From Bacillaceae bacterium S4-13-56 (GTDB lineage: Bacteria; Bacillota; Bacilli; Bacillales; JAWJLM01), in contig JAWJLM010000012.1 in the NCBI GenBank assembly GCA_040191315.1, forward strand, positions 1-64,000: a stretch of 64,000 nucleotides of DNA, read 5' to 3'. Shown here piece after piece: positions 53,772-60,506 of the stretch. A program made the translations under genes and the position numbers. Position 1 is the stretch's first letter. Every line of letters starts with the position of its first letter. The notes below the pieces were generated by a model that searched no databases, was not told where the DNA came from, and saw only the letters and a list, made by a program, of their open reading frames with translations.

Positions 53772-54050
53772 CAACTATTTATACAAACACCCGGCCATCA
53801 CCGGGAGATACATTTAATGAATCACCTTTATTCTTCCAACCGACCCATCCTCAAGCCTAACTTTAATTCCATGTGGATGAGTTGCTGAATTGGTTAAAAT
53901 ATCTTTAACTACTCCCCTTGTTAGCTTGCCTGATTTTTGATCTTGTTTTAAGACAATATCAACCGTAGATCCAACCTGTACTTCTTTTCGATTCTTACCG
54001 TTCAAGAAAATCATCCCTTCTTGTATTATTGCATTCGATATCCTTACTGT
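53772..54050. repeat. Duplicated ywbE segment (copy of 36780-37058)
   Basis: About 279 bases almost identical to 36780-37058, covering ywbE, its downstream CCCGG...CCGGG hairpin and 40 bases upstream. The similarity ends at a GTGTTGG repeat sequence. Confidence 0.85.
53814..54005 (-). CDS. ywbE: YwbE family protein, copy 2
   Basis: 63 residues, differing from copy 1 at about three positions (KEVQVGSTVDIV and GRIKVIH). TTG start as for copy 1. An in-frame extension to 54128 crosses a repeat and is not counted. Both copies look intact. Confidence 0.85.
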   Translation of the reverse strand: MNGKNRKEVQVGSTVDIVLKQDQKSGKLTRGVVKDILTNSATHPHGIKVRLEDGSVGRIKVIH

Positions 54051-54255
54051 GTGTTGGTAGGGACGGTTCTCACCGAGAAAACCCTTTATTATAAGGACCG
54101 AAGACCCATATAACCGACTTATCCGCAAAGCGGATCTGGTGTCTGCGGATTTTATTATGTTTACAGTCTAACTCTATTGAGGGATAATCGTCAGACATGC
54201 AGCTAAGCCACCATTCATACTTCTTCTAATTTGAGGAGTACACATAGGATGAGTA

Positions 54256-54470
54256 TCATAAGCGACAGAAATCATGATTTATCTCCTCCACTCTGATCTT
54301 CCTTTCCTTTTCTAAAGTATCAATATGTTTTCCTAACCAATCATATAAAGATTTTGCAGAATTAAGACTCATAACTACACCTGTAGACACGTGTCTAATA
54401 ACCTTTGTTTTATGGTTTTCTGGTTCTAGCTCAGGCTCACCAATAAATTCACCTTTTTCATTTATAGCTC
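54256..54470 (-). pseudogene. Truncated copy of the DUF3467-like gene
   Basis: INEKGEFIGEPELEPENHKT and GVVMSLNSAKSLYDWLGKHI match 38743-39090. The first 50 or so codons are missing, and a five-base insertion after LEKE shifts the frame of the last residues. Just beyond it (54233-54253) are the first seven codons of the second operon gene (MCTPQIR), then loss of similarity. Confidence 0.75.
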
Positions 54471-54642
54471 CTACTGTCCACATACGACAAAGAATGTGTT
54501 CTAACCCCTTTCGTTTCTTGTAATATCTAGGTTACTCCTGATCAAAATAATGTTGAATGATAGGCTCCAAGGAGAGTGGCTAGTCCAATTCCTCTAGAAC
54601 TTCATCTGACTGTAATGAAATGAGTGAACTGAAAGATTGCTT

Positions 54643-55011
54643 TTACTTCATCCCATTTACGTAATCGCGAATAATACTAGCTAATCTTCTTTCTGCTCTG
54701 TTTCTTAATTGAGAAACCCGAGAGCTCGTTACACCAATACTTTCCCCGATTTCACCCAACGAGAGAACATTGCTATTTATCCCATATTGTAAATTTAAAA
54801 TAGTTTGTTCTCTTTCTTTTAGGTTATGTTTAAAATATACATAAACGCGGATAAATCTGTTGTATTCTTTAGAGTCTTTTTCCTTTAACAATGGGTAATA
54901 ACCCTTTGATTGTCCTCTTTTAGGTTTGTATGTCGGACCGTACTTTGAGTTAATCATGTCTAAATAAAATAAAGCGTCTTCTTTAGTTATTTGATCATTA
55001 TTTGGCATCAT
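54643..55011 (-). CDS. Sigma-70 region 4-like protein
   Basis: 122 residues. The C-terminal half, LKEREQTILNLQYGINS, then LSLGEIGESIGVTSSRVSQL and RNRAERRLASI, is a sigma region 4 HTH. It has no region 2, so it cannot be a complete sigma factor. It may be an accessory factor or a phage- or plasmid-type regulator. The AAGAGG site overlaps the remains of a toxin gene. Confidence 0.7.
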   Translation of the reverse strand: MMPNNDQITKEDALFYLDMINSKYGPTYKPKRGQSKGYYPLLKEKDSKEYNRFIRVYVYFKHNLKEREQTILNLQYGINSNVLSLGEIGESIGVTSSRVSQLRNRAERRLASIIRDYVNGMK

Positions 55012-55017
55012 TGACCT

Positions 55018-55270
55018 CTTTCCCTAATTTATCAAGCGCTTCATCGTCCCCACAAATTACATACCTGTAATCAGTTTCGACTTTCACTTTAGAGGATAAC
55101 CATTTTCCTAAAAAAGGGAACTCCTTTAACTTTCCATAACATTGAATGGTATCTGAAATCCCGAAATTACTTTTACGGCTGCATCAAGATGATCAAACTC
55201 TTGGTAAATATATTCCTTGATACCAATCAAGTCCTGTTTAGCAAAAGGGGGTAATTCTTAGTTTAAGCAT
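55018..55270 (-). pseudogene. RelE/ParE-type toxin gene with frameshifts
   Basis: Starts ATG-CTT (55270) as MLKLRITP, and after a frameshift in a C5T4 run continues AKQDLIGIKEYIYQEF and DHLDAAVKVI. After a second shift it reads CYGKLKEFPFLGKWLSSKVK and ETDYRYVICG. This is a RelE/ParE toxin fold. It is five bases after the antitoxin stop codon. The last strand is replaced by unrelated sequence. Confidence 0.7.
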
Positions 55271-55275
55271 AAAGA

Positions 55276-55530
55276 TTAAACTCCTAGATCTTTCTTTATA
55301 TCCTCTTCAGAAAGCCATTCAACTCCAGTCTTTATCGCTTCCTCTGCTTCTAACAGTTTAGAAAGAAGTTTGATTGTAGCTTGAATTTTTTCATAATCAC
55401 CAATGTCCACAATGGCAAATCTATCTCGCCCATTTTTGGTTAAGAAATCAGGTTCTCCAACAGTGATATCCTTTAAAACTTCGTAATTCCTTAAATCAGA
55501 AACAGACTTAATATTTGGTATAATAACAAG
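55276..55530 (-). pseudogene. Phd/YefM-type antitoxin gene without a normal start
   Basis: The frame reads IPNIKSVSDLRNYEVLKDIT, then VGEPDFLTKNGRDRFAIVDI and a C-terminus LSEEDIKKDLGV before TAA (55276-55278). This is a Phd/YefM antitoxin of the RelBE group. Upstream of IPNIK no ATG, GTG or TTG is in frame before a stop, so the start has been lost. It precedes the broken toxin. Confidence 0.7.
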
Positions 55531-55621
55531 TCTTTTTCGTGGTTGTTATTATAGCATTATTTTACGTAAGATAATTTGTAAAATTATGCAACACCAAACA
55601 AAAATCATATTACCTAATCTC

Positions 55622-55815
55622 TGGAACCTTTCATAATAATATCTGCAAGTAGCTTCTTACCATTATTTTCTTAAACCTTAACTCTTCTGCATATTTCAAC
55701 AACAAAGAAATATTCTTGTCTTTACTTCCTAAGTAACTTTTTATAGCTTCATTTAATATTGCAACATCCATATTATTGCGATTCGAATAACATCACAAAT
55801 GGTTCTATCCTTATT
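55622..55815 (-). pseudogene. Remnant of an AbiEi-type antitoxin gene
   Basis: On the minus strand DRTICDVIR is followed, after a frameshift, by NNMDVAILNEAIKSYLGSKD and ISLLLKYAEELRFKK. This matches the C-terminal part of AbiEi, antitoxin of the AbiE abortive infection system. The N-terminal part and any AbiEii partner are not seen. Confidence 0.6.
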
Positions 55816-56030
55816 CTAAGCGATGCCCCTTCTTCCGAAAATCGTATCTACCTGAGCAGTTCCCATTAAATGATGCAATTGCTTTTTAACAGTATGGACT
55901 ACGATGCCTGATTTCCTTAGGCTAGAATCGTTGTACCCATAAATCTACCGTAGTTAGGATGTAGTAGACAAAAAGGTAATGGAATTCTTTTGATAATAAC
56001 CAAGAGGTATGCGATACCATAACAAAAATC

Positions 56031-56165
56031 GTATACCTCTTATTATTTGAAAAGTCCTCTGCTGCGAGCAAACACCATACGTCTTTTTCAGTTTGCAAAA
56101 TATGACCACATTACTCTTTAACATATAAACCTATTCACTTTTGCTGAGTGGAGGTAGACCCAAAA
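56031..56165 (+). repeat. Repeated block, second copy at 31383-31515
   Basis: TTATTATTTGAAAAGTCCTC, TGCTGCGAG and later GCTGAG words as in the first copy. Confidence 0.65.
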
Positions 56166-56204
56166 ATAAGCTCCCTTACAAATTTAGTTGTCAAACTAAA
56201 TAGC

Positions 56205-56308
56205 AATCCCCCGACCAGATCTGCTTCGGGGATAAGTCGGGGTTTTCGGCCTTTCTACCCTTGTAAATAAAGGAAATTCACGATGAGAACCGTCCCTACC
56301 AGCACACC
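56205..56308. repeat. Composite hairpin repeat beside the sigma gene
   Basis: CCCCGAC (56209-56215)/GTCGGGG (56236-56242) hairpin with TTTTCGG, GGCCTTTCTACCCTTGTAAA, GGAAATTCACGATGAGA, ACCGTCCCTACCAGCACACC. Same order as 39311-39390 and partly 18011-18050. It ends 23 bases before the sigma gene stop. May serve as its terminator. Confidence 0.7.
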
Positions 56309-56331
56309 TAGAGTTTCCATTTGATCCTTCC

Positions 56332-56832
56332 CTACTTCCGAAACCACTGTCTCACCCTCGGGTCTCTTCTCAATTTTTGTTTTGCAAGCTCTGCCCATTT
56401 TTTCACAGCACTAACCGTAGTTCCATGTTCAAGGGCGATCATTTTGCTCGTCTTCCCTTCTAGCACACTACCAATCAGCCAATTCCATTGGTTGTCAGTA
56501 AGGATAGACCGTAAATGCCTCCAGAATTCGGGGTCCACCTCTTCGTTCATGGTATAACTAGGGCAGTTATAGGTGAGCTCCTCCACCAATTGATTCAATT
56601 TTTCTTGCTTCCGACTTTTAGACCGAATCAAATCAATCAAACGATTCCTGATCAAACTATAAGCATACGTGTTGAATTTCCCTTTCGATTCTTCATAGGT
56701 ACGATAGGCTTCCCAAAGCGCAAGCAGCCCCTCCTGGTAAAACTCCTGCTCATAATCACGAATACCTAGCCTGTTCATAATATGGTAGACCATCGGCTCA
56801 TACTGAATAACCACATCTTGAAACTCTTCCAT
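56332..56832 (-). CDS. Sigma-70-family RNA polymerase sigma factor (SigH-like)
   Basis: 166 residues. Region 2: YEPMVYHIMNRLGIRDYEQE, FYQEGLLALWEA and FNTYAYSLIRNRLIDLIR (about 1-75), the core and -10 binding part. Region 4-like HTH: EGKTSKMIALEHGTTVSAVK (about 125-150). A GGAGA site precedes the ATG. Length and pattern recall the short SigH/ComX-like sigma factors of Firmicutes, some of which act in competence. comK lies 0.9 kb away, divergent. Confidence 0.85.
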   Translation of the reverse strand: MEEFQDVVIQYEPMVYHIMNRLGIRDYEQEFYQEGLLALWEAYRTYEESKGKFNTYAYSLIRNRLIDLIRSKSRKQEKLNQLVEELTYNCPSYTMNEEVDPEFWRHLRSILTDNQWNWLIGSVLEGKTSKMIALEHGTTVSAVKKWAELAKQKLRRDPRVRQWFRK

Positions 56833-57028
56833 TCAAAACTTCTCCAAGGAAGAAGCATGCCTCTCATGTATTCTGCAGTAACCTCAGTATAGAGCCCCTT
56901 TTACCCATTGAATAATCCCGAAACATTACGTATCTACCATATTCCCCTCTTCCATACAACTAAATTTCCCTGGCAAAACGTCATTACCACCTGAACCACC
57001 CATCCCCAAACCTCACAAAACCACCAAA

Positions 57029-57275
57029 ATAAAGGGAAACTTCAATCAACGGGGGATTTTTTACTCCCATTGATTGTTATCACCCAAGGGTTATGACCTA
57101 AAAGCCCTTGAACCAGTCGGACACTTACGGGCAGTTTATCCCCGCCTACTTTTTTTCGTTTCACATAAGAATTGAAGTGGAGTATTATTCCCCATGAAAT
57201 AAAAACATTAAATTTTTCATCCTTGTTAGTGAAGTTTGCTTCATGGTTGGCTGCCCATTAATGCGAGACAAAAAT
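57029..57275 (+). repeat. Structured RNA-like repeat, copy 3
   Basis: AATAAAGGGAAACTTCAAT, hairpin CAATCAACGGG...CCCATTGATTG, GACCTAAAAGCCCTTGAACC, CATTAAATTTTTCATCC and CCCATTAATGCGAGA. It ends about 455 bases upstream of comK. Confidence 0.8.
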
Positions 57276-57283
57276 TCCTCGCC

Positions 57284-57355
57284 AGAACCGTCCCTACCAG
57301 CACACTTAGCATTTAGCTGTGTTGGCGAGAACCGTCCCTACCAGCACACTAATTT
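57284..57355 (+). repeat. Tandem pair of AGAACCGTCCCTACCAGCACAC repeats
   Basis: Two direct copies (about 57285-57307 and 57329-57351) separated by TTAGCATTTAGCTGTGTTGG. Confidence 0.8.
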
Positions 57356-57730
57356 GTGTCATTTATGTGCAAATTTGTATAATTTGTTAATTATTTATAC
57401 TGGGTGGTTTTGGGGTTGTGGAGGCGGTAGAATATTTGAGTTTTAAAGGGATAATAGTCTTATAAATAAGAGACTTTTATGGAAAATAAAGAAATTGATT
57501 GAATTTTAGAGGGTCTAATGACTCTCCCATAAGACCACTTTTGGGAATGCATAATTTGTAACCGTTCCCAATAAGAAAAATTCTACCCTTTTCTCGTTTT
57601 CTATCTAATCTCATGAAAGGTGGACTATCTAAACACACAATAACTGTAGCGAAAGAACTTAATAATGAAGCAAGCATCCATTTATACCAGTTTTACCTAT
57701 CTGAAAAGTTAAAGGAGTTGTACTAAACCC

Positions 57731-58207
57731 ATGACAAAAATTTTGCACAATGATTATGTAATTAATCGCAACACACAAGCCTTACTGCCTGGTATGCATA
57801 TGGACTATGACACAAAGGTGATCGAAACTAACCAAATCCTTTATGTAAACAAAAGAATCATAGAAATTGTTAAAAATGATTGTCTTGAAGGCGGCTCCAC
57901 CTATGACGGCCGACGAATAGCGGTCACGAAAAAGATGGGCTTTGGAAGAAAACAGCCCATTCCAATCTACCCTCACCTAGGCATTATCGCATTTCCGACC
58001 AAATCACCTGATACATACGACTGTGTATGGATATTCCCTCAACACGTGAAACGCATCATAACAACTCCTACCGGCGAATCAGAAATCTTTTTTAAAGACG
58101 GCCAATCGATTGTCGTAAATGAATCCCGTTTCGTCTTAGAAAAACAAATCCAACGATCAGCCATTTGCATCCTAATTTTTAAGGGAGAAGATTCCTTTCC
58201 GGCATAA
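57731..58207 (+). CDS. comK: Competence transcription factor ComK-like
   Basis: Master regulator family for genetic competence. 158 residues. The ComK pattern is clear: CLEGGSTYDGRRIAVTKKMG, IPIYPHLGIIAFPTKSP, and DCVWIFPQHVKRI, matching the B. subtilis SSYAGRK, FLFPT and CGWISHVHVK segments. B. subtilis ComK is 192 residues, so the C-terminus is about 35 shorter here. The TAA stop lies in the first bases of structured repeat copy 4, which may mean the gene was cut. The ribosome site AAAGGAG is rather far (13 bases) from the ATG. Short ComK paralogues exist in other Bacillaceae, so the protein may still work. Confidence 0.9.
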   Translation: MTKILHNDYVINRNTQALLPGMHMDYDTKVIETNQILYVNKRIIEIVKNDCLEGGSTYDGRRIAVTKKMGFGRKQPIPIYPHLGIIAFPTKSPDTYDCVWIFPQHVKRIITTPTGESEIFFKDGQSIVVNESRFVLEKQIQRSAICILIFKGEDSFPA

Positions 58208-58378
58208 AGTGAACCTTCAATCAGTGGGGTCTCCCACTGATTGTTATCACCCAAGGGCATGACCTAAAGACCCTTGAACCAATCGGACATTTGCGGAGAT
58301 TTTATCCCCCACCTACTCTTTTTGTTTCACTTAAGACTTGAGGTGGGGGTATTACCGCTCGTAAATGCGGCATAAAAA
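58205..58378 (+). repeat. Structured RNA-like repeat, copy 4 (short form)
   Basis: ATAAAGTGAACCTTCAATCA; stem CAATCAGTGGG/CCCACTGATTG; CAAGGGC/CCCTTGAA; CCCCCACC/GGTGGGGG; outer AAGTGAA with TTCACTT. It lacks the AT-rich insert of copies 1-3 and ends GTAAATGCGGCATAAA. Its first bases form the comK stop codon. Confidence 0.8.
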
Positions 58379-58465
58379 ATGAAACAAATTTTCAAAACCC
58401 CACCACTAGGCTGTTCTTTTTGAAATTACCCAACTTGATAATTGTTTAAAAAAGGGGTTGTCTAG

Positions 58466-58822
58466 TTGGGGGAATTTAAAAATCACAATTACGATGAAGA
58501 GGAATATATTGAAAATCTGGCTAAAGAACCCGGACCATTTATTGGTAAAGTCGTCAAACGGAACAGAATAGCTAAAAGAAGAGAAGTACGCAAAAAGGGC
58601 GCATGGACCCAAGCAGACTTGGCAGAAAAAATAGAACTCACCGAAAAACACGTACAAAAACTAGAAGCGGGCAGAACCAAAGATCCCTATTTTTCAACCG
58701 TAGCCGCCATTCTAAATGCACTAGACCTCACCTATGAAGAATTCCAGCAGCAAGTAAAAGAAGAACAAGCGAAATACATAGCTAAACAACAAAAGAATAA
58801 AGAAGAACCAGACCTAAAGTAA
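58466..58822 (+). CDS. XRE-family transcriptional regulator
   Basis: 118 residues. Middle part (about 45-90) is the XRE HTH: WTQADLAEKIELTEKHVQKL then EAGRTKDPYFSTVAAILNAL. N-terminus acidic, with KEPGPFIGKVVKRN; C-terminus is a charged tail. TTG start eight bases after a GGGG site. A broken paralogue is at 37702-37833. Target genes unknown; it lies downstream of comK. Confidence 0.85.
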   Translation: MGEFKNHNYDEEEYIENLAKEPGPFIGKVVKRNRIAKRREVRKKGAWTQADLAEKIELTEKHVQKLEAGRTKDPYFSTVAAILNALDLTYEEFQQQVKEEQAKYIAKQQKNKEEPDLK

Positions 58823-58832
58823 ATAATTTTGG

Positions 58833-58878
58833 GTGGTGCCTGTCACTATTCGACAAACTTCGGGTGGTGCCTGTCACT
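58833..58878 (-). repeat. Two tandem GGTGGTGCCTGTCAC repeats
   Basis: GGGTGGTGCCTGTCACTA occurs at about 58832 and 58862, both just after the XRE stop codon. Related to the GGTGGTGACAGGCACC units, with the second half inverted. Confidence 0.75.
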
Positions 58879-58988
58879 AAATTTTCGTATATTCACCACT
58901 TAATTAGTGGTAAGCTTGAAATTGGTAAAAGATTTTTTTGAGTGATAGATTGTTAATTAAAATTAAACAAATTGGGAGAGAATGCAAT

Positions 58989-59399
58989 TTGAAAAAATCA
59001 AAAATATTAATACCTTTAGTAGTGACAACGGTTCTTGGTTACCTAGGGATAAAGTGGCAAAACTCTGGGAAGGTGGTATCTGACATAGCAAAAGGTACAG
59101 CTGACGCAACTATTCACAAAGAAAAGTCGTTTGGTGGACTCTCACTATCTGTTATTAATACAATAATCGAAAATACACCTAGGGCTGTCAAAGCGGTAAT
59201 TGATGGGGACACATTGGAGTATTTCTATAGTTCTAACTCTGGTAAACACGTTTATTCGAGTAAAATGTCATTTGATTCAGAAGGAAAGTTAAACTATACT
59301 GACTCTCCGTTTCCAGGTGGTACTGCACCGTCTATTTTTGTCAGTAATTTGTTAAATGCTAGAAAAGAAAACAAAGAGAATTTAGGTGACAGGCACTAA
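58989..59399 (+). CDS. Small hypothetical membrane-anchored or secreted protein
   Basis: 136 residues from a TTG eight bases after GGGAGAG; an upstream in-frame TTG at 58938 has no ribosome site. N-terminus LKKSKILIPLVVTTVLGYLG is a signal or membrane anchor. The rest (KAVIDGDTLEYFYSSNSGKH and so on) is hydrophilic, not recognised. The last codons (GDRH and TAA) lie inside a GTGACAGGCAC hairpin repeat, so the end of the protein may have been made by repeat insertion. Confidence 0.6.
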   Translation: MKKSKILIPLVVTTVLGYLGIKWQNSGKVVSDIAKGTADATIHKEKSFGGLSLSVINTIIENTPRAVKAVIDGDTLEYFYSSNSGKHVYSSKMSFDSEGKLNYTDSPFPGGTAPSIFVSNLLNARKENKENLGDRH

Positions 59400-59432
59400 A
59401 ATGGACGTTTGTCCATATTAGGTGCCTGTCAC
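59386..59432. repeat. Long hairpin repeat supplying a stop codon
   Basis: GTGACAGGCAC (59386-59396) pairs with GTGCCTGTCAC (59422-59432); inside, TAAAATGGAC pairs with GTCCATATTA around GTTT. Near-perfect 21-bp stem. Confidence 0.8.
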
Positions 59433-59637
59433 TGTATTCCCGTATTCCAGGGTGGTGAACAGGGCCACTATCCCAGCAAATAACACCCCTCATCTCTTGT
59501 CCACCCAGAAAACACACAAACCATCATTTGTCTTTTTGTGGTGCCTAACACCGTTACTGACACCGTTACTAGTTGTTATTTTCAACATACTTTGTTATTC
59601 TTAACATGATTTAGAAAACTAAATACTTATATTTAAC

Positions 59638-59727
59638 TACTAGGGGTGCCCGAATAATGTGGGCTGAGAGGAATTGCTTCCGACCCTTATGGACCTGATC
59701 TGGTTAATACCAGCGGAGGGAAGTAGT
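59638..59727 (+). promoter_or_regulatory. TPP riboswitch 1 (upstream of thiW)
   Basis: Conserved thi-box: ACTAGGGGTGCC, GGGCTGAGAG, GGACCTGATCTGG, TAATACCAGCGGAGGGAAGT. P1 pairs ACTA with TAGT. It is followed by a terminator, so it should act on transcription: thiamine pyrophosphate binding stops transcription of thiW. Confidence 0.97.
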
Positions 59728-59762
59728 GTGACGAAACTGTCAGTCTATTAAACTCAAGATAT

Positions 59763-59796
59763 AAAGCCAGGTCCATCTATGGATCTGGCTTTTTTG
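59763..59796 (+). terminator. Riboswitch terminator upstream of thiW
   Basis: AAAGCCAG-TCCAT pairs with ATGGA-CTGGCTTT, followed by TTTT. It forms the off state of riboswitch 1, 37 bases before the thiW start. Confidence 0.9.
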
Positions 59797-59832
59797 GTCT
59801 GGTCGGGTACCCCCAAATGAAAGGAGGTTACC

Positions 59833-60336
59833 ATGAATAGAACCCGTTTATTAACAACAATGGCTATGTTTGTAGCGTTTGGAACCGTTACTGCTCAATT
59901 GCTCTGGTTTCCAGCAGGCATCGCCAGAGCTTACCCTGTACAGCATGCCATCAATGTATTAGCTGGTGTATTGCTCGGTCCTGGCCCAGCTGTCATTATT
60001 GCCTTTCTGATTGGACTACTAAGAAACATGCTTGGTTTGGGTACGTTACTTGCTTTCCCAGGTGGAATGGTTGGAGCCTTTTTAGCAGGCTATCTGTATA
60101 AGAAATCTGGAAAAACAGGATTGGCCATTGTTGGTGAGGGCTTAGGGAGTGGAGTTATTGGAGCTTTATTATCTGTCCCTTTTGCCTATATCTTTATGGG
60201 CACTTCTGCTGGAGCATTCGCATTCATGCCAGCATTTCTTATTAGCAGTGTACCAGGGGCAATTATTGGATGGTTCATTGTATCAAAACTAATGAGCAAC
60301 AAAAGCATTTTAATAGGTACTCAACAGAAAAATTAA
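59833..60336 (+). CDS. thiW: Thiazole/thiamine-precursor ECF transporter S component ThiW
   Basis: Membrane substrate-binding subunit of an energy-coupling-factor importer, 167 residues with about five to six hydrophobic segments. ThiW features: LWFPAGIARAYPVQHAINVL, LLGPGPAVIIAFLIGLLRN and GTLLAFPGGMVGAFLAGYLY. It should bring in a thiazole precursor, for which ThiM is in the next operon. AAAGGAGG before the ATG. The ECF ATPases and T component are not in this window. Confidence 0.92.
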   Translation: MNRTRLLTTMAMFVAFGTVTAQLLWFPAGIARAYPVQHAINVLAGVLLGPGPAVIIAFLIGLLRNMLGLGTLLAFPGGMVGAFLAGYLYKKSGKTGLAIVGEGLGSGVIGALLSVPFAYIFMGTSAGAFAFMPAFLISSVPGAIIGWFIVSKLMSNKSILIGTQQKN

Positions 60337-60349
60337 TATTTTCAATTGG

Positions 60350-60501
60350 AACTACTAGGGGCGCAATTTGCTGAGATAAGGATTTTCCTTAGTCCCTTGG
60401 AACCTGAACTAGGTAATTCTAGCGAAGGAAAGTAGCCGAGGACTATATTTCCCCTCTGTGTCTTTTCCCCTAGTAGTTTCCTCAAAAATTTTAAGGAGGA
60501 A
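60350..60501 (+). promoter_or_regulatory. TPP riboswitch 2 with translational expression platform (upstream of tenA)
   Basis: Aptamer at about 60353-60434: ACTAGGGGCGC, TTTGCTGAGATAAGG, GGAACCTGAACTAGGTAATTC, TAGCGAAGGAAAGTAG. AACTACTAGGGG (60350-60361) is perfectly complementary to CCCCTAGTAGTT (60467-60478). TTCCTC (60478-60483) can pair with GAGGAA over the ribosome site (60496-60501). So with ligand the ribosome site should be hidden, without it the P1 strand holds the downstream arm. Confidence 0.95.
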
Positions 60502-60506
60502 TTTTC

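Larger units (their letters stand above)
56833..57730. other. 898-base region between sigma gene and comK
   Basis: Contains structured repeat copy 3 and a tandem pair of ACCGTCCCTACCAGCACAC repeats. At 57480-57720 is a possible comK leader; I see no clear K-box pair (AAAAN5TTTT). No gene was recognised. Confidence 0.5.

Noticed and set aside
57284-57355. Possible CRISPR-like array from repeated GTCCCTACCAGCACAC units
   Set aside because: Only two tandem units here; the other copies are scattered and often palindromic, and no cas gene is present.
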